The notes under the pieces were generated by a model. It worked only from the letters and a program-made list of their open reading frames with translations, was not told the origin of the DNA and ran no database searches. A program made the position numbers and the translations under genes. This document shows positions 47,979-55,116 of a DNA stretch of 56,203 nt, piece by piece; positions within the stretch are counted from its first letter, which is position 1, and every line of letters begins with the position of its first letter. This DNA is from Alphaproteobacteria bacterium. Lineage in GTDB: Bacteria; Pseudomonadota; Alphaproteobacteria; Rhizobiales; Xanthobacteraceae. The DNA lies in the NCBI GenBank assembly GCA_005884765.1, contig VAZV01000184.1:1-56203 (forward strand). The letters run 5' to 3'.

Positions 47979-48410
47979 CTACATCGCCCCGATATCGTCC
48001 GTCCGTTCGGAGGGCGCCGATCCGCCCTGCTCCTTGGCGGCCTCGTAGTTCAGTTCGATCATGACGCCGTTGGGGTCATTGACGAAGATCTGCCAGAGAT
48101 CGCCACCCGGAACCTGTCGGGAATCGAATGGCATGCCCTTGGACGTAAGCCGCTGCTTCATGCCGGCAAAATCCCGGCTAGCGAAAGCAACATGATGGAC
48201 AACGCCGGAATCGGGCTTTTGTGGCTCGTCGGTCTTGGAAATATCAACCAGATGCACCACCGGCTTGCCTTCCGAATACATCCAGGCGCCGGGAAAAGCG
48301 AAATTCGGCCGGGCGCCTTTCTCCAGTCCCAGCACATCTTGGTAGAAGGCGACGGTGTCGTTGAGCTTCCGGGTCCTGATATTGAAATGATCGAGCACGC
48401 CTACACTCAT
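47979..48410 (-). CDS. VOC-family protein (glyoxalase/dioxygenase fold)
   Basis: About 143 residues in one VOC module: LDHFNIRTRKLNDTVAFYQDVLG (first His), WMYSEGKPVVHLVDI, GVVHHVAFASRDFAGMKQRL (second His) and WQIFVNDPNGVMIELNY (Glu ligand). The set of ligands suits a metal-dependent lyase, isomerase or ring-cleavage enzyme; the substrate is unknown. ATG 48410 has GGAG eight bases before it; GTG 48419 is the alternative. Diverges from the dehydrogenase gene at 48600. Confidence 0.85.
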   Translation of the reverse strand: MSVGVLDHFNIRTRKLNDTVAFYQDVLGLEKGARPNFAFPGAWMYSEGKPVVHLVDISKTDEPQKPDSGVVHHVAFASRDFAGMKQRLTSKGMPFDSRQVPGGDLWQIFVNDPNGVMIELNYEAAKEQGGSAPSERTDDIGAM

Positions 48411-48599
48411 GCGAGCCACTCCCTTTTTTGTGAACTTCGTTGGGAACCCATTCTAGCCCAAACCCCGCCCTGCCGCCAAACGAAGCCGTTGCCCTTCACG
48501 GCGCAGGGGTTATGGTGCGGCCTCCCTCCACCTAGAATATAACCCGGCCAGTTCAATGCGCCCGGCAAAACCCCAAGCTCAGAAAACAAGGTTGCTCAC

Positions 48600-49469
48600 A
48601 TGGCTAAAGTCGCTTTTCTCGGTCTCGGCGTGATGGGTTTCCCGATGGCAGGACACCTCGCAAAAAAAGGCGGCCACGAAGTGACGGTGTACAACCGGAC
48701 CGCCGCCAAGGCGAAGCAATGGGCCGACAAATTCGGCGGACGCACCGCGCCGACGCCGAAGGCCGCCGCCGAAGGCCAGGATTTCGTGATGTGCTGCGTC
48801 GGCAATGACAATGATCTGCGCGCGGTCACGCTCGGCGCGGATGGCGCATTTGCAGGCATGAAGAAAGCCGCGGTTTTCGTCGACCACACCACGGCATCGG
48901 CGGAAGTGGCGCGCGAACTGGACGCGGCCGCCGCCAAGACCGGCTTCTCCTTCGTCGATGCGCCGGTATCCGGCGGACAGGCGGGCGCGGAAAACGGCGT
49001 GCTGACCGTGATGTGCGGCGGCAAGGAAGACGCCTATGCACGTGCGGAGCCCGTCATCGCGGCCTATGCCAGAATGTGCAAGCGGCTCGGGCCGGCCGGC
49101 GCCGGACAACTGACCAAGATGGTCAATCAGATCTGCATCGCGGGACTGGTTCAGGGCCTCTCGGAAGGAATTCATTTTGCGAAAAAATCGGGGCTCGACA
49201 TCCATGCGGTGATCGACACCATCTCCAAGGGCGCTGCCCAGTCCTGGCAGATGGAGAACCGCTACAAGACCATGAACGAGGGCAAGTTCGATTTCGGCTT
49301 CGCGGTGGAATGGATGCGCAAGGATCTGTCGATCTGCATTGCGGAATCGCGCCGCAATGGCGCGAATCTGCCGGTGACCGCCCTCGTCGATCAGTTCTAT
49401 TCCGAGGTCGAGAAGATGGGCGGCAAGCGCTGGGATACCTCGAGCCTGCTCGCGCGGCTGGAACGGTGA
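48600..49469 (+). CDS. 3-Hydroxyisobutyrate dehydrogenase-like NAD(P)-dependent reductase
   Basis: 289 residues of the beta-hydroxyacid dehydrogenase family. Rossmann start VAFLGLGVMGFPMAGHLAKK (4-23) with VYNRTAAKAK (Arg, suggests NADP), substrate motif VDAPVSGGQAGAENGVLTV and the catalytic Lys in GQLTKMVNQICIAG, then a helical dimer domain with KDLSICIAESRRNGA. Could act on 3-hydroxyisobutyrate, tartronate semialdehyde or a related acid. ATG is preceded by GGTTGCTCAC without a strong ribosome site. The histidine kinase gene follows after 141 bases with its own promoter signals. Confidence 0.88.
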   Translation: MAKVAFLGLGVMGFPMAGHLAKKGGHEVTVYNRTAAKAKQWADKFGGRTAPTPKAAAEGQDFVMCCVGNDNDLRAVTLGADGAFAGMKKAAVFVDHTTASAEVARELDAAAAKTGFSFVDAPVSGGQAGAENGVLTVMCGGKEDAYARAEPVIAAYARMCKRLGPAGAGQLTKMVNQICIAGLVQGLSEGIHFAKKSGLDIHAVIDTISKGAAQSWQMENRYKTMNEGKFDFGFAVEWMRKDLSICIAESRRNGANLPVTALVDQFYSEVEKMGGKRWDTSSLLARLER

Positions 49470-49486
49470 GCTTGGCCCCTCGCCAA

Positions 49487-49511
49487 CAGGTTAATTTAAC
49501 CTGCCGTTAAC
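49487..49511 (+). promoter_or_regulatory. CtrA box with overlapping palindrome, upstream of histidine kinase
   Basis: TTAA-CCTGCCG-TTAAC at 49496-49511 is a perfect CtrA site. It overlaps a 17-base perfect palindrome, CAGGTTAA-T-TTAACCTG (49487-49503), which offers a CtrA half-site on each strand. A GANTC site (GATTC, 49514-49518), the target of the cell-cycle methylase CcrM, follows three bases later. The box is 100 bases upstream of the kinase ATG. Confidence 0.6.
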
Positions 49512-49610
49512 GAGATTCTTTAGCTCTTTAAGGCAGCTCTTAAGGATTTGGCGCCAGAGATAGACAATGCAAAAAGTCCGCGCGGTCGCGGGCAGGATTT
49601 GTGTTGTTTG

Positions 49611-51212
49611 ATGAGTAATCCCGCCGACAAGCCCGAAGTTGTGCAGCTTGCGGCCGAGGTGCCGGTGGCGACGCCGGCCAATAGCCGCCGGGCCGCGGCG
49701 CAGCGGGTACGCGAGGCCCGTGACCGGTTAACGTCATCGAGCGGAACCCGCCCGGCCTTCGATACCGAACTGCTGCGCCAATATGCGCAGACGCGTATCT
49801 CGGCCGCCTACGTCGTGATGCTGCTGGTGGTCGCAACCGGCCTGTTGTTCGGCTTCTGGATGCAGCCGTTCTCGGCAGCGGCCTGGACCTGCGGCATGCT
49901 CTGTATCCATGCCGTCATCATCCGCAACTGCTCGAGATTTCTGGCCGAGCCGCCCTCGCCCGCCGCAACCCGCAAGTGGCAGACGCGGTTCGTCCTGCTC
50001 GATCTGCTCTACGGCCTGTGCTGGACGGCGGTCCTGGTCCATCCCGCAGTCGATCCGGCGTCTGACACGTTCATGATGTTCCTGATGCTGCTGGTGATCG
50101 CGGTGTCGAGCATGCTGGCGGCTAATCTTCCGATCGCAGCGTTGGCGGCGACCGCGCCGGTCACCGTGGCGATTGCGCTCAATTTTGTGCTCGGCGGCAC
50201 GCTCGACGAATACGTGCTCGCCGTGCTGGCGCTCGCGGCAGAAGGATATTTTGCGCTGCTCGCCCGCCGCTTGCATTCGACGACGCTGGCGACGTTGGAA
50301 GCGCGCGCCGAAAAGGACGCGCTGATCGGCGAGCTCGAGCAGGCGAAATCGATTTCCGACGAGGCCAGGCATCGCGCAGAGTCAGCCAACGTCGCCAAGT
50401 CGCGGTTCCTGGCGCAAATGAGCCACGAGCTGCGGACGCCGCTGAACGCCATCCTTGGGTTTTCGGAAGTGATGAAAAGCGAGATCTTCGGCGCCCATGC
50501 GGTCCCCGTCTACAAGGAATATTCGGCTGACATCCATAACTCCGGCGTACACCTCTTGAATCTGATCAATGAGATCCTCGATTTGTCGCGGATCGAAGCC
50601 GGCAGGTATGAGCTCAACGAGGAGGCCGTTTCGCTGGTCCATGTCGTCGCCGATTGTCACCATCTGTTGAAGCTGCGCGCTTCAAGCCGCGGCATCACCA
50701 TTCACGAAGTGTTCGAGCAGGGCATGCCGCGGATCTGGGGCGATGAGCGCGCAACGCGCCAGATCGTGCTCAATCTATTGTCGAACTCCATCAAGTTTAC
50801 CCCGCAGGGTGGCGAGATTTGGCTCAAGGCGGGCTGGACGGCATCTGGCGGACAGTATCTCAGCGTCAAGGATACCGGCTCGGGGATCGCGGAAGACGAA
50901 ATCCCGATCGTGCTGGCCTCGTTCGGCCAGGGCTCCAATTCGATCAAATCCGCCGAGCAAGGCGCAGGCCTAGGCTTGCCGATCGCGAAAAGCCTGATCG
51001 ACATGCATGGCGGCACGTTCACGCTCAAGTCAAAGCTCCGGATCGGCACCGAAGTCATCATTACCTTTCCGCCGGAACGGGTAATGTCGGCCTTAGCGCC
51101 GATGACCGAGGAAGCGCCGCCGCTGCAGCCGGAGGATGCGAGCCCCGCTGTGATGGAGGATAAACGCCCGCCACGCAACAAGCCGATCATGAATGCAGGG
51201 ACCGGCCTGTAA
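49611..51212 (+). CDS. Membrane sensor histidine kinase, DivJ/PleC/PdhS-like
   Basis: 533 residues. A polar, Ala/Arg-rich tail (1-45) is followed by six membrane spans (about 52-215: AAYVVMLLVVATGLLFGFW, TCGMLCIHAVIIRN, LLDLLYGLCWTAVLV, FMMFLMLLVIAVSSMLAAN, APVTVAIALNFVLGG, VLAVLALAAEGYFALLA) and a coiled-coil linker (ARAEKDALIGELEQAKSIS). The dimerisation domain is FLAQMSHELRTPLNAILGFS with the phospho-His at 272. The ATPase has N-box LNLLSNSIKF, DTGSGIAEDE and GAGLGLPIAKSL. There is no PAS or receiver domain. Six spans plus a bare kinase core resemble DivJ, and the His box is that of DivJ/PleC/PdhS; a cell-cycle role is inferred from this and the CtrA box. Confidence 0.85.
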   Translation: MSNPADKPEVVQLAAEVPVATPANSRRAAAQRVREARDRLTSSSGTRPAFDTELLRQYAQTRISAAYVVMLLVVATGLLFGFWMQPFSAAAWTCGMLCIHAVIIRNCSRFLAEPPSPAATRKWQTRFVLLDLLYGLCWTAVLVHPAVDPASDTFMMFLMLLVIAVSSMLAANLPIAALAATAPVTVAIALNFVLGGTLDEYVLAVLALAAEGYFALLARRLHSTTLATLEARAEKDALIGELEQAKSISDEARHRAESANVAKSRFLAQMSHELRTPLNAILGFSEVMKSEIFGAHAVPVYKEYSADIHNSGVHLLNLINEILDLSRIEAGRYELNEEAVSLVHVVADCHHLLKLRASSRGITIHEVFEQGMPRIWGDERATRQIVLNLLSNSIKFTPQGGEIWLKAGWTASGGQYLSVKDTGSGIAEDEIPIVLASFGQGSNSIKSAEQGAGLGLPIAKSLIDMHGGTFTLKSKLRIGTEVIITFPPERVMSALAPMTEEAPPLQPEDASPAVMEDKRPPRNKPIMNAGTGL

Positions 51213-51284
51213 CTGCAACAGAACTTCTCGACCACCGCTGTAGGACGCTTGCGCAAGCAACTGAATAAGTTTCACTATCCAGCA

Positions 51285-51488
51285 ATGAGCAAAGAAACGC
51301 CGTGCATCGCAGTCTGTATGATCGATCCCACAACCAACCTCTGCTTCGGTTGCGGACGTACGCTTCCCGAGATCGCGCGTTGGCACCGCATGGAAAGCGC
51401 CGAGCGGCTTTCCGTGATGGCAGGCCTCGCGGCGCGCATGGCCGAGGCTGGTCTTGCTCAAGTGGCACCCCGTCCCACGCCGAACTGA
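51285..51488 (+). CDS. DUF1289 cysteine-rich small protein
   Basis: 67 residues. MSKETPCIAVCMIDPTTNLC then FGCGRTLPEIARWHRM gives the four conserved Cys (PCxxVC...LCxGCGRT) that define DUF1289, thought to bind a metal or iron-sulfur cluster. The rest is one helix. Found widely in Proteobacteria with no proven function. ATG 51285 gives the family N terminus. It lies between the kinase and aspartic protease genes, 32 bases before the latter, same direction. Confidence 0.88.
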   Translation: MSKETPCIAVCMIDPTTNLCFGCGRTLPEIARWHRMESAERLSVMAGLAARMAEAGLAQVAPRPTPN

Positions 51489-51519
51489 CGGGCGGCAACG
51501 GTCTTGCGGGGGACGCGCG

Positions 51520-52080
51520 ATGAGCCGCCTGCTGCTCGTGCTGTTGTTGCTGGCGGCAGCCGCGGGCGCCGTGATCGCTTACCGCGATCCCGAACAGATG
51601 GCGCGCGCCAGCGACACCGTATCGGACCTGCTGCGCCAGCGCGCCAAGGCACCTGGGCGCACTGTGCGGGTGGTCCGCGGCCAAAGCGGCGAGTTCGCGC
51701 TGCAAGCCAAGATCAACGGCACCGCAGCGGCGATGGTGGTCGATACCGGCGCGACCTCGGTGGTGCTGACCTACGAGACCGCGAAGGCCGCCGGACTACC
51801 GCTGGAGCTGCTCGAATATGATGTCGAGGTCCAGACCGCAGGCGGCCACACCAAGGCGGCTCGGCTGACGCTCGACCGCCTCGCAATCGGCAAGCTCGTC
51901 GAGCGTTCGGTGCCGGCGCTGGTGGTGCCGCACGGACAGATGAAGACCAATCTACTCGGCATGAGTTTTCTGGATCGGCTGGAAAGCTGGGAGGTACGCG
52001 CCGACACCCTGATGCTGCGCGGTTTCCCCGAGCCCAAGCTGACACGCAGCGATCGCGGGCACGGCACGCTGGTCGAGTAG
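51520..52080 (+). CDS. Membrane-anchored retropepsin-like aspartic protease (TIGR02281)
   Basis: 186 residues. An N-terminal membrane anchor (LLLVLLLLAAAAGAVIAY, 4-21) holds a periplasmic single-lobe aspartic protease domain (about 55-175). The catalytic motif is MVVDTGATSVVL (Asp-Thr-Gly, about residue 74), with MVVDTG strand, TAGG flap-like region and NLLGMSFLDRLESW near the end, as in TIGR02281. It would work as a dimer. ATG 51520 has GCGGGGGACGCG before it. A strong terminator lies about 90 bases after the stop. Confidence 0.88.
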   Translation: MSRLLLVLLLLAAAAGAVIAYRDPEQMARASDTVSDLLRQRAKAPGRTVRVVRGQSGEFALQAKINGTAAAMVVDTGATSVVLTYETAKAAGLPLELLEYDVEVQTAGGHTKAARLTLDRLAIGKLVERSVPALVVPHGQMKTNLLGMSFLDRLESWEVRADTLMLRGFPEPKLTRSDRGHGTLVE

Positions 52081-52172
52081 CGCGATCGCCGCGATAGCTA
52101 GGGGCAGTCCCGAGGTCCCGGTCATCCGGTGAGACAAGGGCCGGCTCAAAGGCATCCAACAAAACTGAATAA

Positions 52173-52209
52173 AAAGCGTCTCAGCCGTGGGCGAAGGCTG
52201 AGACGCTTT
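52173..52209 (+). terminator. Strong stem-loop terminator
   Basis: AAAGCGTCTCAGCC pairs with GGCTGAGACGCTTT, 14 perfect pairs over a nine-base loop, in a T/A-flanked setting that works on both strands. It marks the end of the kinase-DUF1289-protease gene run and the edge of the exported-protein cluster. Confidence 0.85.
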
Positions 52210-52459
52210 GGAGATTCCGCAGGACGAACGGACCGCGGAATTCGTGGCTGCGCTTTCTCCGACAGCAAGACCGAGGGTTGGATAGCGATATTCCCGAACC
52301 CTTGCGCGTTCGAACGATCAACGAATGTTGCGACTGCCCTGGGCGGTGATAACAGCGGGTTGAGTTCTCCAAACCTGTGGTCGGGAATTTCATAACTGCG
52401 GCGAGAGTCTTCCTGTCAGAAGCGCGCGGGTGACGTGATAACCGACATGGAGCTGTTCG
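52210..52459. other. Intergenic stretch without recognised gene
   Basis: About 250 bases (part of a 379-base gap from 52081) between the terminator and the next gene. No frame with coding character was found. AT-richer patches such as GCGATATTCCCG and GGTGATAACAG could include a promoter for the exported-protein gene, but I cannot assign -35 and -10 boxes with confidence. Confidence 0.5.
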
Positions 52460-52840
52460 ATGACTAGATTTACCCTTGTTGGCGTGGCGGCAATTCTGTC
52501 TACGGCATTTGCAGCTTCAAGCCTCGCACAAGCAGTTGTCCAGGAGCCCGGCTCAAACGCATTTTACCATCCCAATGGAGATTTCAAGCTCGGACCGATC
52601 CCAACTCCGCAGCGACAGGAAGTTGCCCTGCACCGCGGACTTGCCGACGCTACGGCATTGGCACCGTGTTTCCATCCGTCGATGGCCGGAAAAGAAACGA
52701 CAACCAGACCCTGGTCAGCGCCGGTGGGCCACCGCCAGCCGCGTGCTGTCGATGTTGGCACATCCGTCCCCCAGGATGACCTCGATCAAGAAGATGTGGA
52801 CGTCGATCGGAAGATCAGCAGTGTCTGCCGCGGCTGCTAA
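52460..52840 (+). CDS. Small exported protein, unknown function
   Basis: 126 residues. Signal peptide MTRFTLVGVAAILSTAFAASSLAQA, cut near residue 25. The mature start VVQEPGSNAFYHPNGDF reminds me of a family of small Bradyrhizobium exported proteins. The middle is variable. The end DVDRKISSVCRGC has two Cys. Function unknown. First of three small exported proteins in a row on this strand; base composition is a little less GC-rich than the core genes. Confidence 0.65.
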   Translation: MTRFTLVGVAAILSTAFAASSLAQAVVQEPGSNAFYHPNGDFKLGPIPTPQRQEVALHRGLADATALAPCFHPSMAGKETTTRPWSAPVGHRQPRAVDVGTSVPQDDLDQEDVDVDRKISSVCRGC

Positions 52841-53048
52841 GCGCCGCCGCATCCGAGCGTACGTTTCAAAAACCTATCATCACTGACAGGGCCCCGTCGT
52901 TACAAACGGCAGCTCGCTATTCCGTGAAAGCGTGCTGGGGAATATCCAGACTCAAGGTTGAATCCTTCTGGCAGAGGCGAACATGCAAAGCCCCACTGCA
53001 AATAGCGGCACTGCGGTGACGCAAAGTCCGCAGCCGAGGAGCCTGGTG

Positions 53049-53294
53049 ATGAAGATCACATACCTTCTGGCGGCGCTATTGTTCATGTCGTCACTCGCGA
53101 CGTCGACGACGGCTCACGAGCGAATGCGCAAAGGTGTCGCACGAACGCAGGCATACGGGATCGAGGGCCGCGAGATCGCAGCTCCGCCCTGGAGCGCCGC
53201 CTGCATGACAGACCACGGCCCTAGCGGGTGCGGCGAGCCGATGTGGATTTATGGAAACAGCGAGGCACTCGCACGATACAGAAGTGCATTCTGA
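53049..53294 (+). CDS. Small exported protein, unknown function
   Basis: 81 residues from ATG 53049: MKITYLLAALLFMSSLATST-TAHER is a signal peptide; the mature part of about 58 residues has two Cys (SAACMTDHGPSGCGEP) that could form one disulfide. An open frame extends upstream to 52983 but would bury the signal. GGAGCCTGGTG before the ATG is a fair ribosome site. No family recognised. It ends 38 bases before the DUF3551 gene. Confidence 0.6.
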   Translation: MKITYLLAALLFMSSLATSTTAHERMRKGVARTQAYGIEGREIAAPPWSAACMTDHGPSGCGEPMWIYGNSEALARYRSAF

Positions 53295-53332
53295 CATGCG
53301 CTCGTCCGGCATCTATCTCGCGAGAAGGAAAC

Positions 53333-53653
53333 ATGGGCCAGAGCCGCATTCAATCCAAGAACCCCAAGTCGCCGGTGCTATTTCTGATCCGGATTCGAAG
53401 GGCGGGACTTTCGCCGCTTGCGGCTGTCGCATTGGGCTTGGCTGCGGCTTTGCTACCTGAGACTGTTCACGCTCAGGAATATCCATGGTGCTTGTCGCGG
53501 GAGGGTTACCTCTATTGCTCCTATAAGACGCAGCAGCAATGTCAGTGGACAGCATCAGGCATCGGCGGCTGCGCTCCGAATCCGCGGTTGCTTTTTCAAG
53601 CCGCGCGATCCCAGCGCGAGCAACGTCGTCCCAGACAGCCGCGGAGCTGGTGA
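53333..53653 (+). CDS. DUF3551 exported protein
   Basis: 106 residues. A long signal region (1-47; basic start, then LSPLAAVALGLAAALLPETVHA) precedes the DUF3551 core EYPWCLSREGYLYCSYKTQ with QQCQWTASGIGGCAPNP, four conserved Cys. The tail is Arg/Gln/Pro-rich (SQREQRRPRQPRSW). The family is abundant in Bradyrhizobium and its function is unknown. ATG 53333 follows CGAGAAGGAAAC. Confidence 0.8.
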   Translation: MGQSRIQSKNPKSPVLFLIRIRRAGLSPLAAVALGLAAALLPETVHAQEYPWCLSREGYLYCSYKTQQQCQWTASGIGGCAPNPRLLFQAARSQREQRRPRQPRSW

Positions 53654-53689
53654 CCTCACTCGAAGCCGGCGTGCACCGGACAGGAGTCT

Positions 53690-53932
53690 TTACTTTCGCG
53701 GCCTGCCCCGCTTTGCAAAGATCAATCCGCGAGCGTCGGCGGTGCAACGAAGTTGACTCGCCAGTTTGAGGGCCTCGCTGCGTTCCGGGCCTGGGGGCAT
53801 CAGGCGCGCAAGCTCCAAGGCTTCTACCGCGAGGTTGTCCCAATCAGGGCTAGCAGGTAACCGCTGTGTTTCTTTGCTCATCGCCTGGCGGAATTCCCGC
53901 TCCCTGAACTTTCTAAGGTCCTCGGGTGGCAA
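53690..53932 (-). CDS. Small hypothetical protein with basic tail
   Basis: 80 residues from a TTG at 53932 (PPEDLRKFREREFRQAMSKE...), or 63 from ATG 53881. One helical stretch (DNLAVEALELARLMPPGPER then SEALKLASQLR) and a basic tail (KRGRPRK). The even charge pattern and amphipathic helices look coding, and similar short proteins occur in Bradyrhizobium as far as I recall, but there is no clear ribosome site for either start. It reads toward the DUF3551 gene and starts 40 bases downstream of dusA. Confidence 0.5.
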   Translation of the reverse strand: MPPEDLRKFREREFRQAMSKETQRLPASPDWDNLAVEALELARLMPPGPERSEALKLASQLRCTADARGLIFAKRGRPRK

Positions 53933-53972
53933 GACTGTCAGAGAACCGAGATTATTCCCGCCTTCGATTGGA

Positions 53973-54968
53973 TTACGCTGCGATCGCGGCTAGGGCAGGA
54001 TCGTCGACCAGCGCAATCGCGTCCCGCAACACCTCGATGCCGGCGGCTCGCTTGACGCCGTTCTCGGCGAGATGGCGGCGGAAGGCGCGCGCCCCCGGCA
54101 CGCCATGGAACGCCCCGACAAAATGCCTGACGATCGAGTGCAGACGGGTGCCCTTGGCGAGCTCGCGCTCCATATAGGGCATCATGGCCTCGAGCACGTC
54201 TTTCATGGACGCAAAGGGCGCCGGCTCTACAAAAATCTCGGGGTCGACGGACAACAGCCGCCACGGCTCTTGATAGGCCGCGCGTCCCAGCATGACGCCA
54301 TCGACATGAGCAAGATGGCGCTTTGCTTCCGCAACGCTGGCGATGCCGCCATTGATGATGATGGGCACGTCGGGCAGCGCCCGCTTCAGCCGATAGACCC
54401 GGTCGTAGTCGAGTGGCGGGATGTCGCGATTTTCTCTCGGCGACAACCCATTCAGCCAGGCCTTGCGGGCGTGCACAATCACCATGTCGGCGCCGGCGGC
54501 GATCACGCCGCGAGCGAGCGCGTCAAGCGCGAGTTCGGGGTCCTGATCGTCGATGCCGATCCGGCATTTGACGGTGACGGGGATTTTCACCGCGCGCTTC
54601 ATGGCCTCGACGCAGGTTGCGACAAGCCCAGGCTCCGCCATCAGGCAGGCGCCGAAGCGACCGTCCTTGACCCGATCGGACGGGCAGCCGACGTTGAGAT
54701 TGATTTCATCATAACCAAAATCCTCGCCAATCTTCGCAGACGTCGCGAGGTCAACACGATCTGAGCCGCCAAGCTGCAGCGCGACGGGATGTTCGCTGGC
54801 GTCAAAGCCGAGCAGCCGCGCGCGATCGCCATGAATGACGGCGCCGCTCGTCAGCATCTCCGTGTAGAGCCGCGCACGGCGCGTCATCAGACGATGGAAG
54901 ACGCGGCAATGCCGGTCGGTCCAATCCATCATAGGCGCCACGGAAAAGCGATAGTCTTGATATTCCAA
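53973..54968 (-). CDS. dusA: tRNA-dihydrouridine(20/20a) synthase DusA; island insertion target
   Basis: 331 residues. FMN barrel with FSVAPMMDWTDRHCR at the start, TEMLTSGAVIHGD, EINLNVGCPSDRV with the catalytic Cys95, TVKCRIGIDD, IVHARKAWLNGLSPRENR and IIINGGIAS, all DusA-type. It reduces uridines in the tRNA D-loop. The start appears to be TTG (54968) with AGGG upstream; the family's usual first residues are replaced by MEYQDYR, and no ATG is available before Met13. This fits an element inserted at the 5' end of dusA that rebuilt the start. A divergent tyrosine recombinase gene follows 148 bases away. Confidence 0.92.
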   Translation of the reverse strand: MEYQDYRFSVAPMMDWTDRHCRVFHRLMTRRARLYTEMLTSGAVIHGDRARLLGFDASEHPVALQLGGSDRVDLATSAKIGEDFGYDEINLNVGCPSDRVKDGRFGACLMAEPGLVATCVEAMKRAVKIPVTVKCRIGIDDQDPELALDALARGVIAAGADMVIVHARKAWLNGLSPRENRDIPPLDYDRVYRLKRALPDVPIIINGGIASVAEAKRHLAHVDGVMLGRAAYQEPWRLLSVDPEIFVEPAPFASMKDVLEAMMPYMERELAKGTRLHSIVRHFVGAFHGVPGARAFRRHLAENGVKRAAGIEVLRDAIALVDDPALAAIAA

Positions 54969-55009
54969 TTACTTACCCTATGCTTTCAATGGACTATAAC
55001 AGGAACAAC

Positions 55010-55114
55010 GTGCACACGTGTGCACTCAAACTAGCCCAAATTGCACACGTTTGTACCTCATTTGATCTCCCGGTGCACACGTAGCGCACACGAAATCGGA
55101 ACGGAGTGCACACG
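55010..55114. repeat. Five helically phased GTGCACACG-type repeats between dusA and integrase gene
   Basis: Direct copies begin at 55010 (GTGCACACG), 55041 (TTGCACACG), 55073 (GTGCACACG), 55084 (GCGCACACG) and 55106 (GTGCACACG). Steps of 31, 32, 11 and 22 bases are close to three, three, one and two helical turns. The first is half of a perfect 16-base palindrome (GTGCACACGTGTGCAC, 55010-55025). The last ends two bases before the integrase ATG. Likely protein-binding sites: integrase arm sites, an excisionase, or an integrase repressor. Confidence 0.8.
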
Positions 55115-55116
55115 CA

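Noticed and set aside
49520..49545. A second CtrA box (CTCTTTAAGGCAGCTCTTAA region) before the histidine kinase gene.
   Set aside because: The two TTAA are eight bases apart, not seven, and lack the following C; more likely a simple direct repeat.
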